Below, one piece after another: positions 27,301 to 36,211 of a DNA stretch of 64,000 bases. Position 1 is the first letter of the stretch, and each line of letters begins with the position of its first letter. The notes beneath the pieces are model-generated. The model searched no databases. It saw only the letters and a list, made by a program, of their open reading frames with translations, and was not told where the DNA came from. Source of the DNA: Plazaster borealis (lineage: Eukaryota > Echinodermata > Asteroidea > Forcipulatida > Labidiasteridae); contig CM037464.1 in the NCBI GenBank assembly GCA_021014325.1, positions 8,649,127 through 8,713,126 on the forward strand. The letters run 5' to 3'. Position numbers and translations under genes: made by a program.

Positions 27301-30300
27301 GTGAACATCGGTTTTGCATCTTTCAGTTCCAATGCTTACATTCATTTGTGTGCAACAATTGACACAAATTTTTCTACAGTGTATACACCATTCAAAAGCA
27401 AATCTTTTGAATTTGTGCATGTTACCATAAACATGGCAGAGAAAGTCATTGAATAATTGCAAGCAAAGAGTTTTGGCAGTTTTGATGAATGTCATGAATT
27501 TGCTAAAAAACACAAAATTATACAAAAAATGTATTTGTTTCATACAAGAACCTTACTTTCCTCAAACATTACCAATTTTCAATGTTAAATAAAGCAGTAT
27601 TTGTTCTTGCCAAGTAAACATACCAGTGTAAATGTTTTAGGCCTAATTGTATACAACTGAAAACACTCAATTTAACCATGGAGGTAGAATTAGACCTACC
27701 TCCATGGTTTCACATACTGCCCTTTTGTCACATTTGTCTAGCAATTAGCATTGTCAAAGCTTCCACCAATACCTTGCTAGACAGGAGTTCAAGTCAAACA
27801 ATAATACACCTCCATGTACATGTACATGTATTTCCTGAGATTTGTTGTCCCTTGTTATTCTTTCTTGTACAAATATCCTTTATGAAAGGTCATAGGAATG
27901 ATGAAGATCATCAGTATGGCCTTCCCAGGGTTGAATGGTTCAAAACTAATGGTTCACTTTACCAACTGACTGGTATGAATAACAAATGGTCTTGTGGTGC
28001 CTTGTAATGCTTCAGTGTGCACTTAATTACTATTTGACCTTCTGAAATAAAAATGCAGTGAAGGAGACCGAGTTGTTATAAATGGCTTTACTGTTGAACA
28101 TACAAAAAATACACAATGCATTGCAGCTGGCAAACTTACGTCAATTATTAGGCCTACATGTATACTGATCAATGCTTTAATTTGAATTTCAAAGTACATG
28201 TACAATGTATCAAGACATGTTTTTGCCATTTAAGGGAATACGCAATTATTTTGGGGAAGTGTACATTAATTTCAATCCTCACATACATGTACCATACAGT
28301 GTACATCATAAAAACAACCTATGAAAATGTCATCAAACTTGGTCATCATATTTCAGTGTGGGAAACAAATGTTGTAAAGAAGTTTTGTGCATGTTCATAA
28401 CAGGCTTGTTTTCATTGTGACAATCAATATAAGCAATGTTATTTGTGTGGTCTTCAATGCTTTGCATGATTTCTTCGCCTTCTTTGACATCACTCTGTAA
28501 AGTATGACATTGTAGCAAAACTACACAACCCTGGTAAAACCCCGACAATCCCTGATTTGACATTTTCTTAAAAACATGACCAAATATGACCAACATAAGG
28601 AAATTGGCACGGGTTGGTTGTTTACTGTGTTTCACAGAAACAAGACTCCTGATTTGAATAAATTAACTCTTCAGCCAAACCAATGATGTAAACTATGCCA
28701 CCATTACGCCCCCATATCAAATCAAGTCCCAGTTCCTACTTGCCATAATTGGTCACGACCTAAAATTCCATTTCGCAATGGCCTCAGGATTTTTTAAATA
28801 CATTTAAGGGAAAGTCGCCACAAGACTCTATAAATCCAAGAACTCCTGGGTCCAACACTACCCAGTCAACATAATACTAAGTAATAGTGCTGCAACAAAC
28901 GACTCCGTTAAAAGAAAAAAAATGACTGATCCTAAATGAAAAAGTGTGACAATTACTGCAAGCCATTAATGTCATACAGCTCTTGTTTGTTTTAATAACG
29001 ATCCTTCTTCTTCCAAATGGGTCCCAGAGTGCAGGGGGAAGGTAGTGACGCAGAACCCCAGCAAGCTGCCGATAGGCAGAGTGGATACAGTCAATGGACT
29101 CACTGTCACAAAGGAATAGATACCGAAAATGGAGCCGGAAACAAGAGAATGGGAACATCCCCTGGGAAAAGGGTCTTTTTCATTCCAATTCAGTTTCAGT
29201 TCTGGGTTTGGTCGTGATATAATTTCAAGCTGAATGTATGAAATGTGTCATTTTAAACCATACTCATATTGCATATTAAAACTAAAAGCTTTCAGATGGC
29301 TTATTTTATGGTCACACATGTACAGTACTTGTACATGTGAACTTGAATATCATTACTGAAGATGCATTGCCCACACATTTTCAACTCCATCTTTTGTTTG
29401 TTTCTTGTATAAATGGATGTTGTACCTTGAGGTAAAAAAAATTATGATCATAAATTGACCAAGACTTTCAGGGAACACTTCATGTGGGTTGCTGCAGACA
29501 TACATGTACACCAGGTAAACCTAGTGTGCATGCTCAGTACACTGTACTATTAAGTATTATGTGCACGCGCAAGGACATTACCATGATGATGATGTGTACA
29601 CTGCTGCCAAATAGTCTCCCATTGACCCATCACATGTTATCAAGTTTTTACCCTTACACCGATGTGTATTAAGCCCAAACAATCCACAGGCATATCACTC
29701 TGATGGGATTCGAACCCACCACCTTTGCCATGCTAGAGCAGATGTCTTGCCACTAGACCACCGAGCTGAATCCTATATTTTAGTTGCTGTACCCGCTGCC
29801 AACTTCATTATAGATTCATTTCAAAGTCTGGTGTCTGACTCATCACAGTGTGGGTTCAATTCCCAGTCACAACACTTGTCACTTGTGTCCTTGGCCAAGA
29901 CACCTTACTATAATTACCAAGTGTAAATGGGCAAGTATCAGGGTAGTGGTGTCATGTGGCCGAGTGGTTTAGAGCATCAAATTCAATTTCTGATGGTTAA
30001 GTCATAGAGGTGTGGGTTCGAATCCCGTTCATGACACTTGTATCCTTGAGCAAGATATTACTTTAATTGCTTCTCTTCACCCAAGGGTATAAATGGGTAC
30101 CTGCAAGGGTAGATGTTGATATTGTGTTTGAAAAAGCCTTCGGAGCACCACAGCAGCTCAGGGCTGTATACTCCCCAGGGAGCTGAGAACGATTAAAGGA
30201 ATGTTATTGGCCCAATGACCAGGGCACTAATGTAAAGCGCATTGAGGCGTTATTGTGAAATGCGATATAATAAGAACTAGTTTTTATTATTTCTATTAGA

Positions 30301-31867
30301 AATTATTGTTGTGAATGATTAGGCCCAAAAACCAAGAGCTCCACTTTTGATCATGCCATTTTCAAATAGGGTACATGTATGTACATGTAGAATTTTAAAG
30401 CCTATTTTATTTTCATGCTGAATAGTTTGATGTCCCGGGACAAAACCAAAATTTTTGGAAAGGATGAATCATACCAATCTAACCTGCATTTAAGCTCACC
30501 GGTAATGTACGTATGTTCTTCTCATTTCTATTGTTCCACGTATGTACAGTATATTTGTATAATTTGGTTTTCCTTTTGAAATTGGTCAGCAGTCATTTCT
30601 TTTTTGCTAGAATTTGGCCGCTGGCCAGACAGCCGAGTCCCACCAGGGACCTTACCATTGTGCACCTATAAGGTTTTATTCTAAGAAGTTTAGATTGTTC
30701 CCGATATTGCCAACATGGGTAGTAACAGTATAAGGCTTTTGATACAAGAAGCACCATTGCTATACATTAGTATTATTGATGCTGGTGCAAGAGTAACTGG
30801 ATTAAAGATTTGTTTAAAAAAAAACTGTTTCATTTATTTGTTAGTACATGTACATGTAAAGCGCCATCCTAAAAGATGAAAATGGGCTGATCTTTTGATG
30901 CTGTTTACTTTAATACACTCTTTAGTAAAACAGTTACTTTCAATAAATCATTAAAAGCAGACTTAAATCTCAAGTCCCAAAATAAAGACAAAGTAATCAA
31001 CTCATGCTGTTCTTAATAATCCTCATTAGTTTGTCAAACAACTTGCTCTTGTATCATCTCGTAGTATGGTATGATGTTATGTAAATTGTTAATTTAAATC
31101 CAGTTGTTGTTATATTATTTTGTGATATGTTCAGCAACACGCAAAATAAATATTTTGTTTTCATTTGTGGTGGTGACTCCTTGAGGATCTCAAGAGTCTT
31201 TCGCAGGGTCCTCATTGTTCCAAAGATCGCCGCCTTGTGCAGTTCTATCGCCACATGCCAATCTGATCCAGATAGTGTCATTATTTATTTACACACACTT
31301 GCAATAAAGTAGAACAGGCAATAAATTGAGACAACTGATATAGGGTCTGTTTTCAAAAACAAAGTGAATATATCAATTACATAATAAATAAACACGTTGA
31401 TACAAAAATTCAAGACTTGTAGCGTATTTCCATTAACCCACCTATGAAAACAGATTACAGAAATGAATTCCACCCAAACCCATCCACCCCCCAAAAAAAT
31501 ATATATATATAAATTACAATTTACACAAAATTATTGACACTTAATTATTAGTAATAGAGCTACCAAGAAGATGTTTATTGAAGAATGATTTGAAAACTGG
31601 GAGAGATTTAGTACGGCAGGTAGGTGATGGGATTGTGCCTTTGATGATACAAGCATAGAATTCGGCACAAAGTCAGAGTATGTCATGAGAAAGATATTTG
31701 GCTATAAGGCTATATTATTTATAACTATTAAAAATGCAAAATGACACAAACAGTGCATGTACCTTAATGTCAGTTGTCTCCATGCACTTGACAGAGTTGA
31801 AGCTGCCATTAGGCTGAAATATTTTGAGTGTTAATTTCTCGATTGCAGGCTTGTTGAAGGATGCCAT
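6200..31867 (-). CDS. PTK2: Focal adhesion kinase family gene, 5' part (FERM domain), 8 coding exons
   Basis: FAK/Pyk2 is a cytoplasmic tyrosine kinase acting at integrin adhesions; its N-terminal FERM domain autoinhibits the kinase and binds membrane lipids and receptors. Joining eight exons (31867-31763, 27007-26832, 16416-16329, 12699-12557, 9598-9544, 8912-8778, 7614-7537, 6310-6200) gives 297 codons without a frame break, and every border is AG/GT with matching phase. Landmarks in order are F1-lobe [12 protein letters not shown]1/F2 [11 protein letters not shown]2 [45 protein letters not shown], and F3 [19 protein letters not shown] and EFTQVQ. These line up with human FAK and PYK2 from the start to about residue 310-320 of the human proteins. 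The rest of the FERM domain, the autophosphorylation site, kinase and FAT domain should lie below position 1. The family call is firm; FAK versus Pyk2 cannot be separated and it may be the single pre-duplication gene. Confidence 0.95.
7537..7614 (-). CDS. PTK2: FAK coding exon 7 (FERM F3 lobe)
   Basis: The 78-base exon (26 codons) has acceptor TTGTGTAG and donor ACA|GTAAGT. It encodes [16 protein letters not shown] and [10 protein letters not shown], matching FAK SSWIISVELAIGPEEGISYL. Confidence 0.95.
7811..7990. mobile_element. Diverged foldback element with GGGGCCCAGTTTCA ends
   Basis: The left end GGGGCCCAGTTTCAAAAAGC pairs imperfectly with the right end GCTTTATGAAATTGCGCCC. It resembles the GGGCCCAATTTCAT family at 25548 and 35955 and is probably an older relative. 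It lies just 5' of FAK exon 7 in the intron. Confidence 0.5.
8778..8912 (-). CDS. PTK2: FAK coding exon 6 (F2-F3)
   Basis: The 135-base exon (45 codons, phase 0 at both ends) has acceptor TAGCCAAAG and donor GGA|GTAAGC. It encodes [35 protein letters not shown] and HEKFKCALG, matching FAK [20 protein letters not shown] and FKCALG. Confidence 0.95.
9006..9346. mobile_element. hAT-like MITE in FAK intron
   Basis: The inverted ends are CAGTGTTCTCCAA and TTGGAGAACACTG. The flanking octamers aataacat and gctaacat share six bases, consistent with a decayed 8-bp hAT target duplication. The interior has a G-run and a GCGAGCGCGAAGCC stretch. It sits between FAK exons 5 and 6. Confidence 0.55.
9544..9598 (-). 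CDS. PTK2: FAK coding exon 5 (FERM F2 lobe, short)
   Basis: The 55-base exon follows a long polypyrimidine tract ending CCTTTCAG and has donor AAG|GTACTT. It encodes the end of [20 protein letters not shown]. The preceding exon supplies the first two bases of the Glu codon. Confidence 0.93.
10514..11227. mobile_element. TTAA-flanked MITE, 714 bp
   Basis: TTAA lies at 10510-10513 and 11228-11231. The ends are AGAGGATCTGCC and GGCAGATCCTCT. A second inverted pair carries GTGACGTCACCTTACGTAC near 10732 and its complement near 11015, placing a TGACGTCA palindrome in each arm. Long open frames on both strands here follow from the palindrome and are not genes. Confidence 0.75.
11891..12451. mobile_element. 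MITE with AGCCCTTTTCACACA ends, 561 bp
   Basis: AGCCCTTTTCACACA at the left is perfectly inverted at the right (TGTGTGAAAAGGGCT). TAT stands next to both ends, possibly a 3-bp target duplication. It lies about 100 bp from FAK exon 4. The superfamily is not determined. Confidence 0.65.
12557..12699 (-). CDS. PTK2: FAK coding exon 4 (FERM F2 lobe)
   Basis: The 143-base exon follows TTCACACAG and ends CTCGA|GTAAGC (phase 2). It reads [34 protein letters not shown] and [19 protein letters not shown] and ALDKK are closer to PYK2 than to human FAK here (FAK has RRSYWEMRGNALEKK). Confidence 0.95.
14950..15115. mobile_element. Near-perfect 166-bp foldback element
   Basis: The arms run inward from GGAATAAA through GTTCTTAAACGGCCGTTTAA and GCAGGGTCG to a centre containing GGCCCGAGCCGAAGGCGAGG. 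Each arm contains its own palindrome AAACGGCCGTTT. It is much richer in GC and CpG than the surrounding intron. Confidence 0.7.
16329..16416 (-). CDS. PTK2: FAK coding exon 3 (F1-F2 junction)
   Basis: The 88-base exon follows CCACTACAG and ends GATCAG|GTAAGA. After completing an Arg codon from the previous exon it reads [18 protein letters not shown] and then [11 protein letters not shown], matching [12 protein letters not shown] in FAK and YDLQIRYLPEDF in PYK2. Confidence 0.95.
16540..16665. mobile_element. Short foldback element (GTAGCCGCCAATTTG end)
   Basis: It shares GCTAAGGGTGTT..., a CATCGCATGA segment and the end GTAGCTGTAGCCGCCAATTTG with the element at 35085-35210. A complementary, more diverged copy lies at 52650-52735. 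The recurring GTAGCYGTAGC interior marks the family. Confidence 0.5.
17225..17355 (+). repeat. Dispersed repeat with inverted AGGTCA half-sites, copy 1
   Basis: It shares an ordered set of blocks with the reverse complement of 32090-32215: GATGTCA, CAGYGCCCTCA, TGAGGTCAAA, TCATTGGCTGA, GGCGC, and CATTGTTTGACCTCA-like ends. The unit is bounded by TGAGGTCAAA and TTGACCTCA in inverted order. Confidence 0.6.
18451..18770 (+). mobile_element. tRNA-Leu-derived SINE
   Basis: The head (about 18455-18543) folds like a tRNA: A-box-like CCGAGCGGTTAAGAG, an anticodon arm GGACTCAAGCTCTGG with CAA in the loop, and B-box GGGTTCGAGTCC. The body runs GACACTTGTGT..., TTGCCCCGGTGTGTCTGGC, GCAGCACCTTGTAAACC. 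Its length and tRNA-unrelated body make it a SINE and not a tRNA gene. Confidence 0.75.
18850..18895. repeat. ATT trinucleotide / palindromic AT microsatellite
   Basis: The run TATTATTATTATTATTATT is framed by ACTATAATA and TATTATAGT and forms an AT-only palindrome. Confidence 0.8.
20220..20575 (-). mobile_element. tRNA-derived SINE, minus strand
   Basis: Read on the minus strand, the head GCTGAGCGGTCTACATGG, CACCAAGCTCTGG and B-box GGGTTCGATACC is followed by GACACTTGTGCCCTTGAGC. The body differs from the 18451 copy (it contains TGCCTACATCCTCGG and CCCCAGGAGTAGG), so this may be a second subfamily sharing the same head. Confidence 0.65.
20610..21965. mobile_element. DNA transposon remnant with CCGTAATTTTCGG ends, 1356 bp
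   Basis: CCGTAATTTTCGGATTATAA at the left is inverted at the right, and TA flanks both ends. Subterminal AAGCCGCCCGGC / TATAAACCGC repeats occur two to three times at each end. No transposase-like frame was recognised, so it is probably non-autonomous. The TA target would fit Tc1/mariner-type integration. Confidence 0.7.
22085..22290 (+). mobile_element. tRNA-like repeat with long conserved leader, copy 1
   Basis: The tRNA-like part GGGCTAGATAGCTCAGTTGG ... CGTTCAAATCC begins near 22212. It is preceded by a leader (GTATCGTAAACT, CCCTGGT, AAATAGGGAGACCGCCAA) that also precedes the tRNA-like part at 61085-61300 on the other strand. A leader upstream of the A box is unusual for a SINE. Confidence 0.6.
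22647..23985. mobile_element. Non-autonomous DNA transposon with GGGCCATTCTC ends and repeated internal motif
   Basis: The ends GGGCCATTCTC and GAGAATGGCCC are inverted, and TAAA stands on both sides (22643-22646, 23986-23989). Inside, GTCACACACGTAAC or a one-base variant occurs at 23002, 23165, 23548, 23572, 23779 and 23959, plus once inverted at 23185. No transposase was recognised. Repeated subterminal motifs of this type often bind transposase. Confidence 0.7.
25365..25868 (-). mobile_element. tRNA-Leu-derived SINE split by a MITE
   Basis: On the minus strand the head (GGACTCAAGCTCCATGG, GTGTGGGTTTGAATCC), body (TACACTTATCGTTAAGGG) and tail (CAGCACCTTGTAAACC, AAAGCGCTATTATAAG) match the SINE at 18451 and the tails at 25885 and 30230. 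The body is interrupted at 25548-25678. Confidence 0.7.
25548..25678. mobile_element. Foldback MITE with GGGCCCAATTTCATGGC ends, inserted in SINE
   Basis: The ends GGGCCCAATTTCATGGC and GCCATGAAATTGGGCCC are perfect inverted repeats, and the interior (TTCTGCGCTTACGC / GCGTAAGCGCAGAA) also pairs. The longer sister copy is at 35955-36211. Confidence 0.8.
25885..26015 (-). mobile_element. Internally deleted SINE with ATT tail
   Basis: On the minus strand GTGTCGTGGTCAAGCGGT (a tRNA-like start) jumps into the 3' tail GGCCCAGTGACCAGGGGTAA, AATGTAAAGCGCTTTGGG, AAAGCGCTATATAAAAACTA and (ATT)n. The middle of the element is missing. Confidence 0.6.
26832..27007 (-). CDS. PTK2: FAK coding exon 2 (FERM F1 lobe)
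   Basis: The 176-base exon starts after TTTTTCCAG and ends GAATGGAG|GTAAGGG (phase 2). It encodes [13 protein letters not shown] and [16 protein letters not shown], ending KIHPALEW. The SEE(S/V)HWLH and (Y/H)EKxHPxxEW segments are diagnostic of the FAK family F1 lobe. Confidence 0.95.
27674..27709. repeat. Perfect 14-bp hairpin, CATGGAGGTAG family
   Basis: AACCATGGAGGTAG and CTACCTCCATGGTT are exact inverted repeats around an 8-base loop. Related palindromes occur at 54491-54507 and 56032-56058. Confidence 0.8.
29695..29775 (-). mobile_element. tRNA-like sequence, probable SINE head
   Basis: On the minus strand CAGCTCGGTGGTCTAGTGGC serves as A-box region and GTGGTGGGTTCGAATCCC as B-box region. 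The acceptor arms pair poorly, so a SINE-derived tRNA relic is more likely than a working tRNA gene. Confidence 0.5.
29815..29940 (+). mobile_element. Partial tRNA-derived SINE
   Basis: It starts within the anticodon region (GTCTGGTGTCTGACTCATC), keeps the B box GTGGGTTCAATTCCC and then the CACTTGTGTCCTTGGCC body. It is followed directly by a complete SINE at 29945. Confidence 0.55.
29945..30300 (+). mobile_element. Full-length tRNA-Leu-derived SINE
   Basis: The head GGCCGAGTGGTTTAGAGC with loop ATTCAATTT (CAA) and B box GGGTTCGAATCC is followed by a body and the shared 3' tail GACCAGGGCACTAATGTAAA, ending in an AT-rich stretch (TTATTATTTCTATTA). It is the best complete example in the window, about 355 bp. 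Confidence 0.75.
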
Positions 31868-31929
31868 GTTGAGGGCGCTCTCTTCTCATCTATCTGCAGA
31901 TGCAATGACTTAGTTGGTCAGGAGTGAGC
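31763..31929 (-). CDS. PTK2: FAK first coding exon with 5'-UTR part
   Basis: The ATG is at 31867 and the 35 codons begin [18 protein letters not shown], matching the F1-lobe start of Pyk2 (ILKVCFYSNSF) and FAK (VLKVFHYFESN). The donor is AAG|GTACATG, phase 0. Upstream, TTTTTCTCCAG ending at 31930 is the best acceptor, giving 62 bases of 5' UTR; a weaker CTGCAG acceptor would start the exon at 31893. The UTR contains an out-of-frame ATG 22 bases before the chosen start. The coding part is 31867-31763. Confidence 0.85.
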
Positions 31930-32089
31930 CTGGAGAAAAAAACCACAAAAGGAAAAATGTATCGATTTTAAATGATTTTTCAAGGTACATGTAGAGCATC
32001 GTCCTAAAATACAGTCATTTTCAATAATCCATATAAAGAATACAAAATAGACCTCAATTGCATGTATACATTTACATGTAGGCCACCAT

Positions 32090-32215
32090 TGCTGAGGTCA
32101 AACAATGGAAACGTGCAAGAGCATACGCGCCATGCACAACTCTCAGCCAATGACATGTCTTCCTTTGACCTCAGTGAGGGCACTGTTTGAGCTTGTGATG
32201 TCATATGCAAGGGGT
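32090..32215 (-). repeat. Dispersed repeat with inverted AGGTCA half-sites, copy 2
   Basis: This is the inverted copy of the repeat at 17225-17355, with identity concentrated at TGAGGTCAAA, TCATTGGCTGA and the CAGTGCCCTCA block. Open frames over both copies look alike only because the DNA is homologous. Confidence 0.6.
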
Positions 32216-33684
32216 CTATTTGTAAGTTTCAAGTTCCCCCAAAAAGGTAATCACTCGCGCTGACAACAACTCTGCCCCTTACAAAGTACACTGTAGCACA
32301 CATTCATGCTAAACTCGTTAACCCCAGGGCTGATAATTCACAGAGTCAATGACAAATAGCCTCCATGCCCATGGTCATTGCATGTGGTGCCCCTTGAAAT
32401 GTTCCAGTAGATATTTACACTTCCCTCAAGGAGGTGCACTTTGCCGTGGAAAACGCAAAAAAAAACTTACAGAGGTATGGGGGCACTCAAAGACTGTGAA
32501 CTGTAAAAGAAAATATCCAATACAAAAGGGCAACAGCCAGCATATGTGCAGTACATGTACTTAATTTTATTCTATTCATACAATTTACATGTACATAGCA
32601 GAAATGATGCCCCAAATTTCTGACGTGGCGTGTCTGCATTAACATTTCACTTTCACTTGGTCAAATTCGTTTCATGTATAAAACCGCAAGCATGCAACTG
32701 ATTGCTCAAATTGAACTTACGGGAAAAAGCAAACAAAGAAACTATTGCAGATAAAACAACAATATAATGGGAAACCTTTGTCTCTTTACCCAAATAAACA
32801 TGTAGTCCACGAACATGATTTCCATGAATGTTTATGTTTGGGTAAAATATGCTCTGTCTACATTCTGTAGCACTTTCATTGATTATTTTGTTTAAAGTCA
32901 TTCAAAAAAAAGTACAGTGCATTCAGGCCTTGAACTTCATGAAAATGGCAATAGGGCACACATGCCACCCTACATGTATAATGTACATGTTCTCTGGTCT
33001 TTCCCTTGCTGTCCTCAAATCCTGTAGTATTACGTATGGCATGTACAGTGTATGAAAGCCAATAAGGTTTATGGGGATCTTTTGAATGGTTTCAACACCT
33101 GTGTCCCGAATTCAACAAGCAATTCCTGATGCTGGTTTTACATCATGTATACGCTTCCCTTGTCTAGCTAGCACTGGAGTACAAATCACTATGTCAGTAC
33201 AACATACCTTTATCACCACATGTGCATACATACTTCCCGTTCGTCAAAGTAGTACTGGGTAATTTGACCAACATTTCCCTTGTTTTAAAAGCCAGTGCTG
33301 TTAGTTGTAACTTGTAATGTAACCAAAATGACAAGTTTCATACACAACCACAGAGAGTTGAAGCATGGATACCTGCACTCATACAATAGGTCAACCATAG
33401 GGTCAACAAAAAGATGGGATGTTGGTGGGCTCCATGGTGACACCCCTGCAGGGAACAAGATTCAATTTCAAAATCTTGTTTCATATGAAAATTTTCTTCT
33501 GAAACACCATAGGAAGAACTTGGGTGAAATAATCCAAGCAAGTTTATTTATGCAATTACACACTGTACTACATGTATGGAGGTTACTCTGTGTATCCCCG
33601 TCACACAGGGAAAAGCTTCCACTGCACTTTAAATTCTGTCAAGTGTAAGATCCTCATTTTAGTAAAGACTTTTTATGATAAAGA

Positions 33685-34160
33685 CCGTAATCTTCGGCTT
33701 ATAAGCCGCGGCTTATACGTTAATTTTAACCCAACAAAATAATAATGCGGCTTGTACATCGGGCGGCTTACAATGTATACACCGACATATTAATATGAAG
33801 AACAGAAACCAGCACACATTTTTTTAAGAAAGATGGTTTGTAAAATATTTTGTAAAATACGAAAACAAAACAAATAAAAAACGAACAATTAAATTTTTGC
33901 ACAAAAAACAAGGTGTTGTGCTGTAGACCCGTTATATGGCCATATTCCTGTACACATTGCATTGTGCACAGTGCATGGGCCGTGGTTGACCCCGGATATT
34001 CCTGTACCTATTGCTTGTGCACAGTGTATGGGACTCCGCGTCTAAGAATATGCCTATATAGTGGGTTCAACTCTCAAGTCGTTTTTAAGGCTTTTTAGAT
34101 TCCTAACAGCGTTGTAGCCACGGTGGGCGGCGGTGGGCGGGCCCGCCCAGCACTGACAAC
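33685..34160. mobile_element. Partial second copy of the CCGTAA-end element
   Basis: CCGTAATCTTCGGCTTATAA followed by GCGGCTTATACGTTAATTTT matches the reverse complement of the right end of the 20610-21965 element. The similarity continues through CGACATATTAATAT and AAGAAAGATGGTTTGTAAAA. The far end is not found. Confidence 0.6.
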
Positions 34161-35084
34161 TGACAATGTACATAACATTGGTTTTTGGAAGAGGTAATTC
34201 ATTTTCACCTCAGTACACACTGCTACATGTGTACATTACACGTATTACTACATGTAGCTTATACACAGTGTGTAGGTGAGAGTAAACATACTAATCCCCT
34301 TCACACCCATCCAAAAAGACTTCACTGGTAACATACGCACACATGTACTTAACATGTATGTACATGTACATGTACATGATGGTACACGAATGTGCACTAG
34401 ACATGTCCATGCAGTACTACTACGAGTACAATGTTGTACTGTTGTATACCCATCCCATGAAAGTGCAAAGTCTGGGTTATACACATACGTATTTCTGGGA
34501 GAGAGATGAACACAGTCTGGCCCATTTCATGTATTCAGTAGTTAGTGCTAAATTCTGGTTACAAGTGTTCAGGGAATCAGACAAGGATAGACACACAGTT
34601 TTTCTTTTCACAGGGCTCCCTTGTAGTCCTACAGTACATGTACTTGTTATAAAGTGAACTCTACTGTACTGTAATAATAGTATTATGTACAGTACAGTGT
34701 ACAAAGGCCTACCATAGCTCCATGGTGTAGTACACATCATCCACAAGGTCACATAAGATAGGAATCCCAGTCATGCTTACATACGTACAGTGTATGCATA
34801 GTGTAATCATAACGCAAGGTCTGTTCCTTGCTCTATGGTGTAATCATGCAGACCAAGGAGTAACAACTGCATCTTACTCTCAATCCTGGTCAGTACATTG
34901 TAAATGTACATGTACTGTACATGCGCGCTTTAAAAATACAGTACCAATTTCATTCAGACATTGGAAAAGAGCAGTCTAATTAAGTCAAAGTGCTTGTGTA
35001 CAAATATCATATTTTTTAAAACTGTTGCCCATGAGCATGTCAATGATGTCTTTATTCATTAATGTAGTTCAATGTAAGGCTGTA

Positions 35085-35210
35085 TCCAAATTGGCAGCTA
35101 CGCCTATGGCTACGAATGTTGACGAGTGTTACTAAGGGCATCCTACATACTTCAACGCATGATGAGGCGGCGAACTAGCCGTAGCTATAGCCGTAGCCGC
35201 CAAATTCGGT
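35085..35210. mobile_element. Short foldback element (TATCCAAATTGGC ends)
   Basis: The left end CCAAATTGGCAGCTACGC is opposed by CGTAGCCGCCAAATTCGG. It shares the CTAAGGGCATCCTACATACT block with the copy at 16540-16665. Confidence 0.5.
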
Positions 35211-35507
35211 CACGGCCTAAAAACTCCTTTGGCTGGACCAAACTTATTTTCTCGATGTTAAGGGTCAGCATTGGAATGATGAAAAACAATAGGGCTGTCA
35301 TCCAATCATGATGCGTGTATGACAGACACACGGTTACAGCTCTCAAGAGCTGCTGTTCAGAAAATCAGAGCCACCACCACAGCTCTCAAGACAATATATT
35401 TATGGTGTTACTGAGTGTTACTGCAAACTTCAAAGGTACACGTAATATCTTTTTTGAAATTAAAGGAAGTTTGACTTGTTAAGTGTTAAAGTTTGAGTTT
35501 CAGGCCC

Positions 35508-35605
35508 TTTGAAAGCCACAGTTTTGGTTTGGGCTAATCCTATGCCTAAGGCTCAGTCTGCCAAGCTTGAGCCTCAGCAGAAACCATTGTTTCGAAAAGG
35601 GACTC
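35508..35605. mobile_element. Short foldback element (GCTT/AGCC type)
   Basis: The arms CCCTTTGAAAGCCACAGTTT and AACCATTGTTTCGAAAAGGG pair imperfectly around GCCTAAGGCTCAGTC. It is related in style to 2353-2478 and 63265-63415. Confidence 0.4.
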
Positions 35606-35954
35606 AACTCAACCTAAAACATTGTTCGAACTTTTAAAGGACATTTTTTAGTCTGTAGTAAATTGTCACTTGTCTTGATTGATTGATTTCCCCCACCCAC
35701 CTGACTTTGAAAACATTTGTGGTGAGAGTGCTTGTTTACAGGATTAGTACATGTAGCAATACTCATCAAAACACAAAATATCAATCCATTCGCAATACAT
35801 TCACATTTGTCATTGACTGTACATATGTATGCACAGGTATGTGTACCTTGTAAAGTCTGCAAGAAACTTGATCATTGCATTTTGATCAAAATAAAGCAAA
35901 TTCTGTTGCACCAGGTACGTGTGTACATGTTTGTATGTAAATTGGGCATACCTT

Positions 35955-36211
35955 GGGCCCAATTTCATGGCTCTTCTTACCGCCGAATTCTGCGCTTGCG
36001 ATCACCGTTCTCCGCTTACCGAGCAAGCACCGAATTTCTGCGCTAGCTGTGTAAGCGTAGAATGCCTACATGTAGTAACGTGGACTACGCACGCGCACAA
36101 GCAAAAATTCCCTGCTAACCCGTGAAATACGCTTGACGTAAGCGCGGAATTCCCTGCTTCTGTAAGCGCCGATTCTTTGCTTACTGCAAGCAGAGCCATG
36201 AAATTGGGCCC
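35955..36211. mobile_element. Foldback MITE with GGGCCCAATTTCATGGC ends, long form
   Basis: This 257-bp copy has the same perfect ends as 25548-25678. Its interior is rich in GCGCTTACG/CGTAAGCGC-like repeats that let the arms pair. Confidence 0.8.

Larger units (their letters stand above)
27008..31762 (-). other. FAK intron 1 of the coding region (4.8 kb)
   Basis: It contains a 14-bp perfect hairpin at 27674-27709, a tRNA-like repeat at 29695-29775, a partial SINE at 29815-29940 and a full SINE at 29945-30300. Two coding-looking minus-strand patches (28877-29158 and 31054-31281) were not assigned. Confidence 0.55.

Noticed and set aside
28877..29158. Minus-strand 93-codon frame with higher GC and a CCCTTTTCCCAG acceptor-like start
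   Set aside because: It looks coding-like but resembles no family I can name, has no clear donor and lies inside a FAK intron. It would need transcript evidence.
29695..29775. Functional tRNA gene
   Set aside because: The B box is good but the acceptor stem does not pair well, and tRNA-derived repeats are common here.
31054..31281. Minus-strand frame with [20 protein letters not shown]
   Set aside because: It is reminiscent of translated repeat fragments, but I could not place it in a retroelement family, so it was not annotated.
33295..33648. Plus-strand 117-codon frame
   Set aside because: It is antisense to the FAK transcript with no conserved motif; treated as chance.
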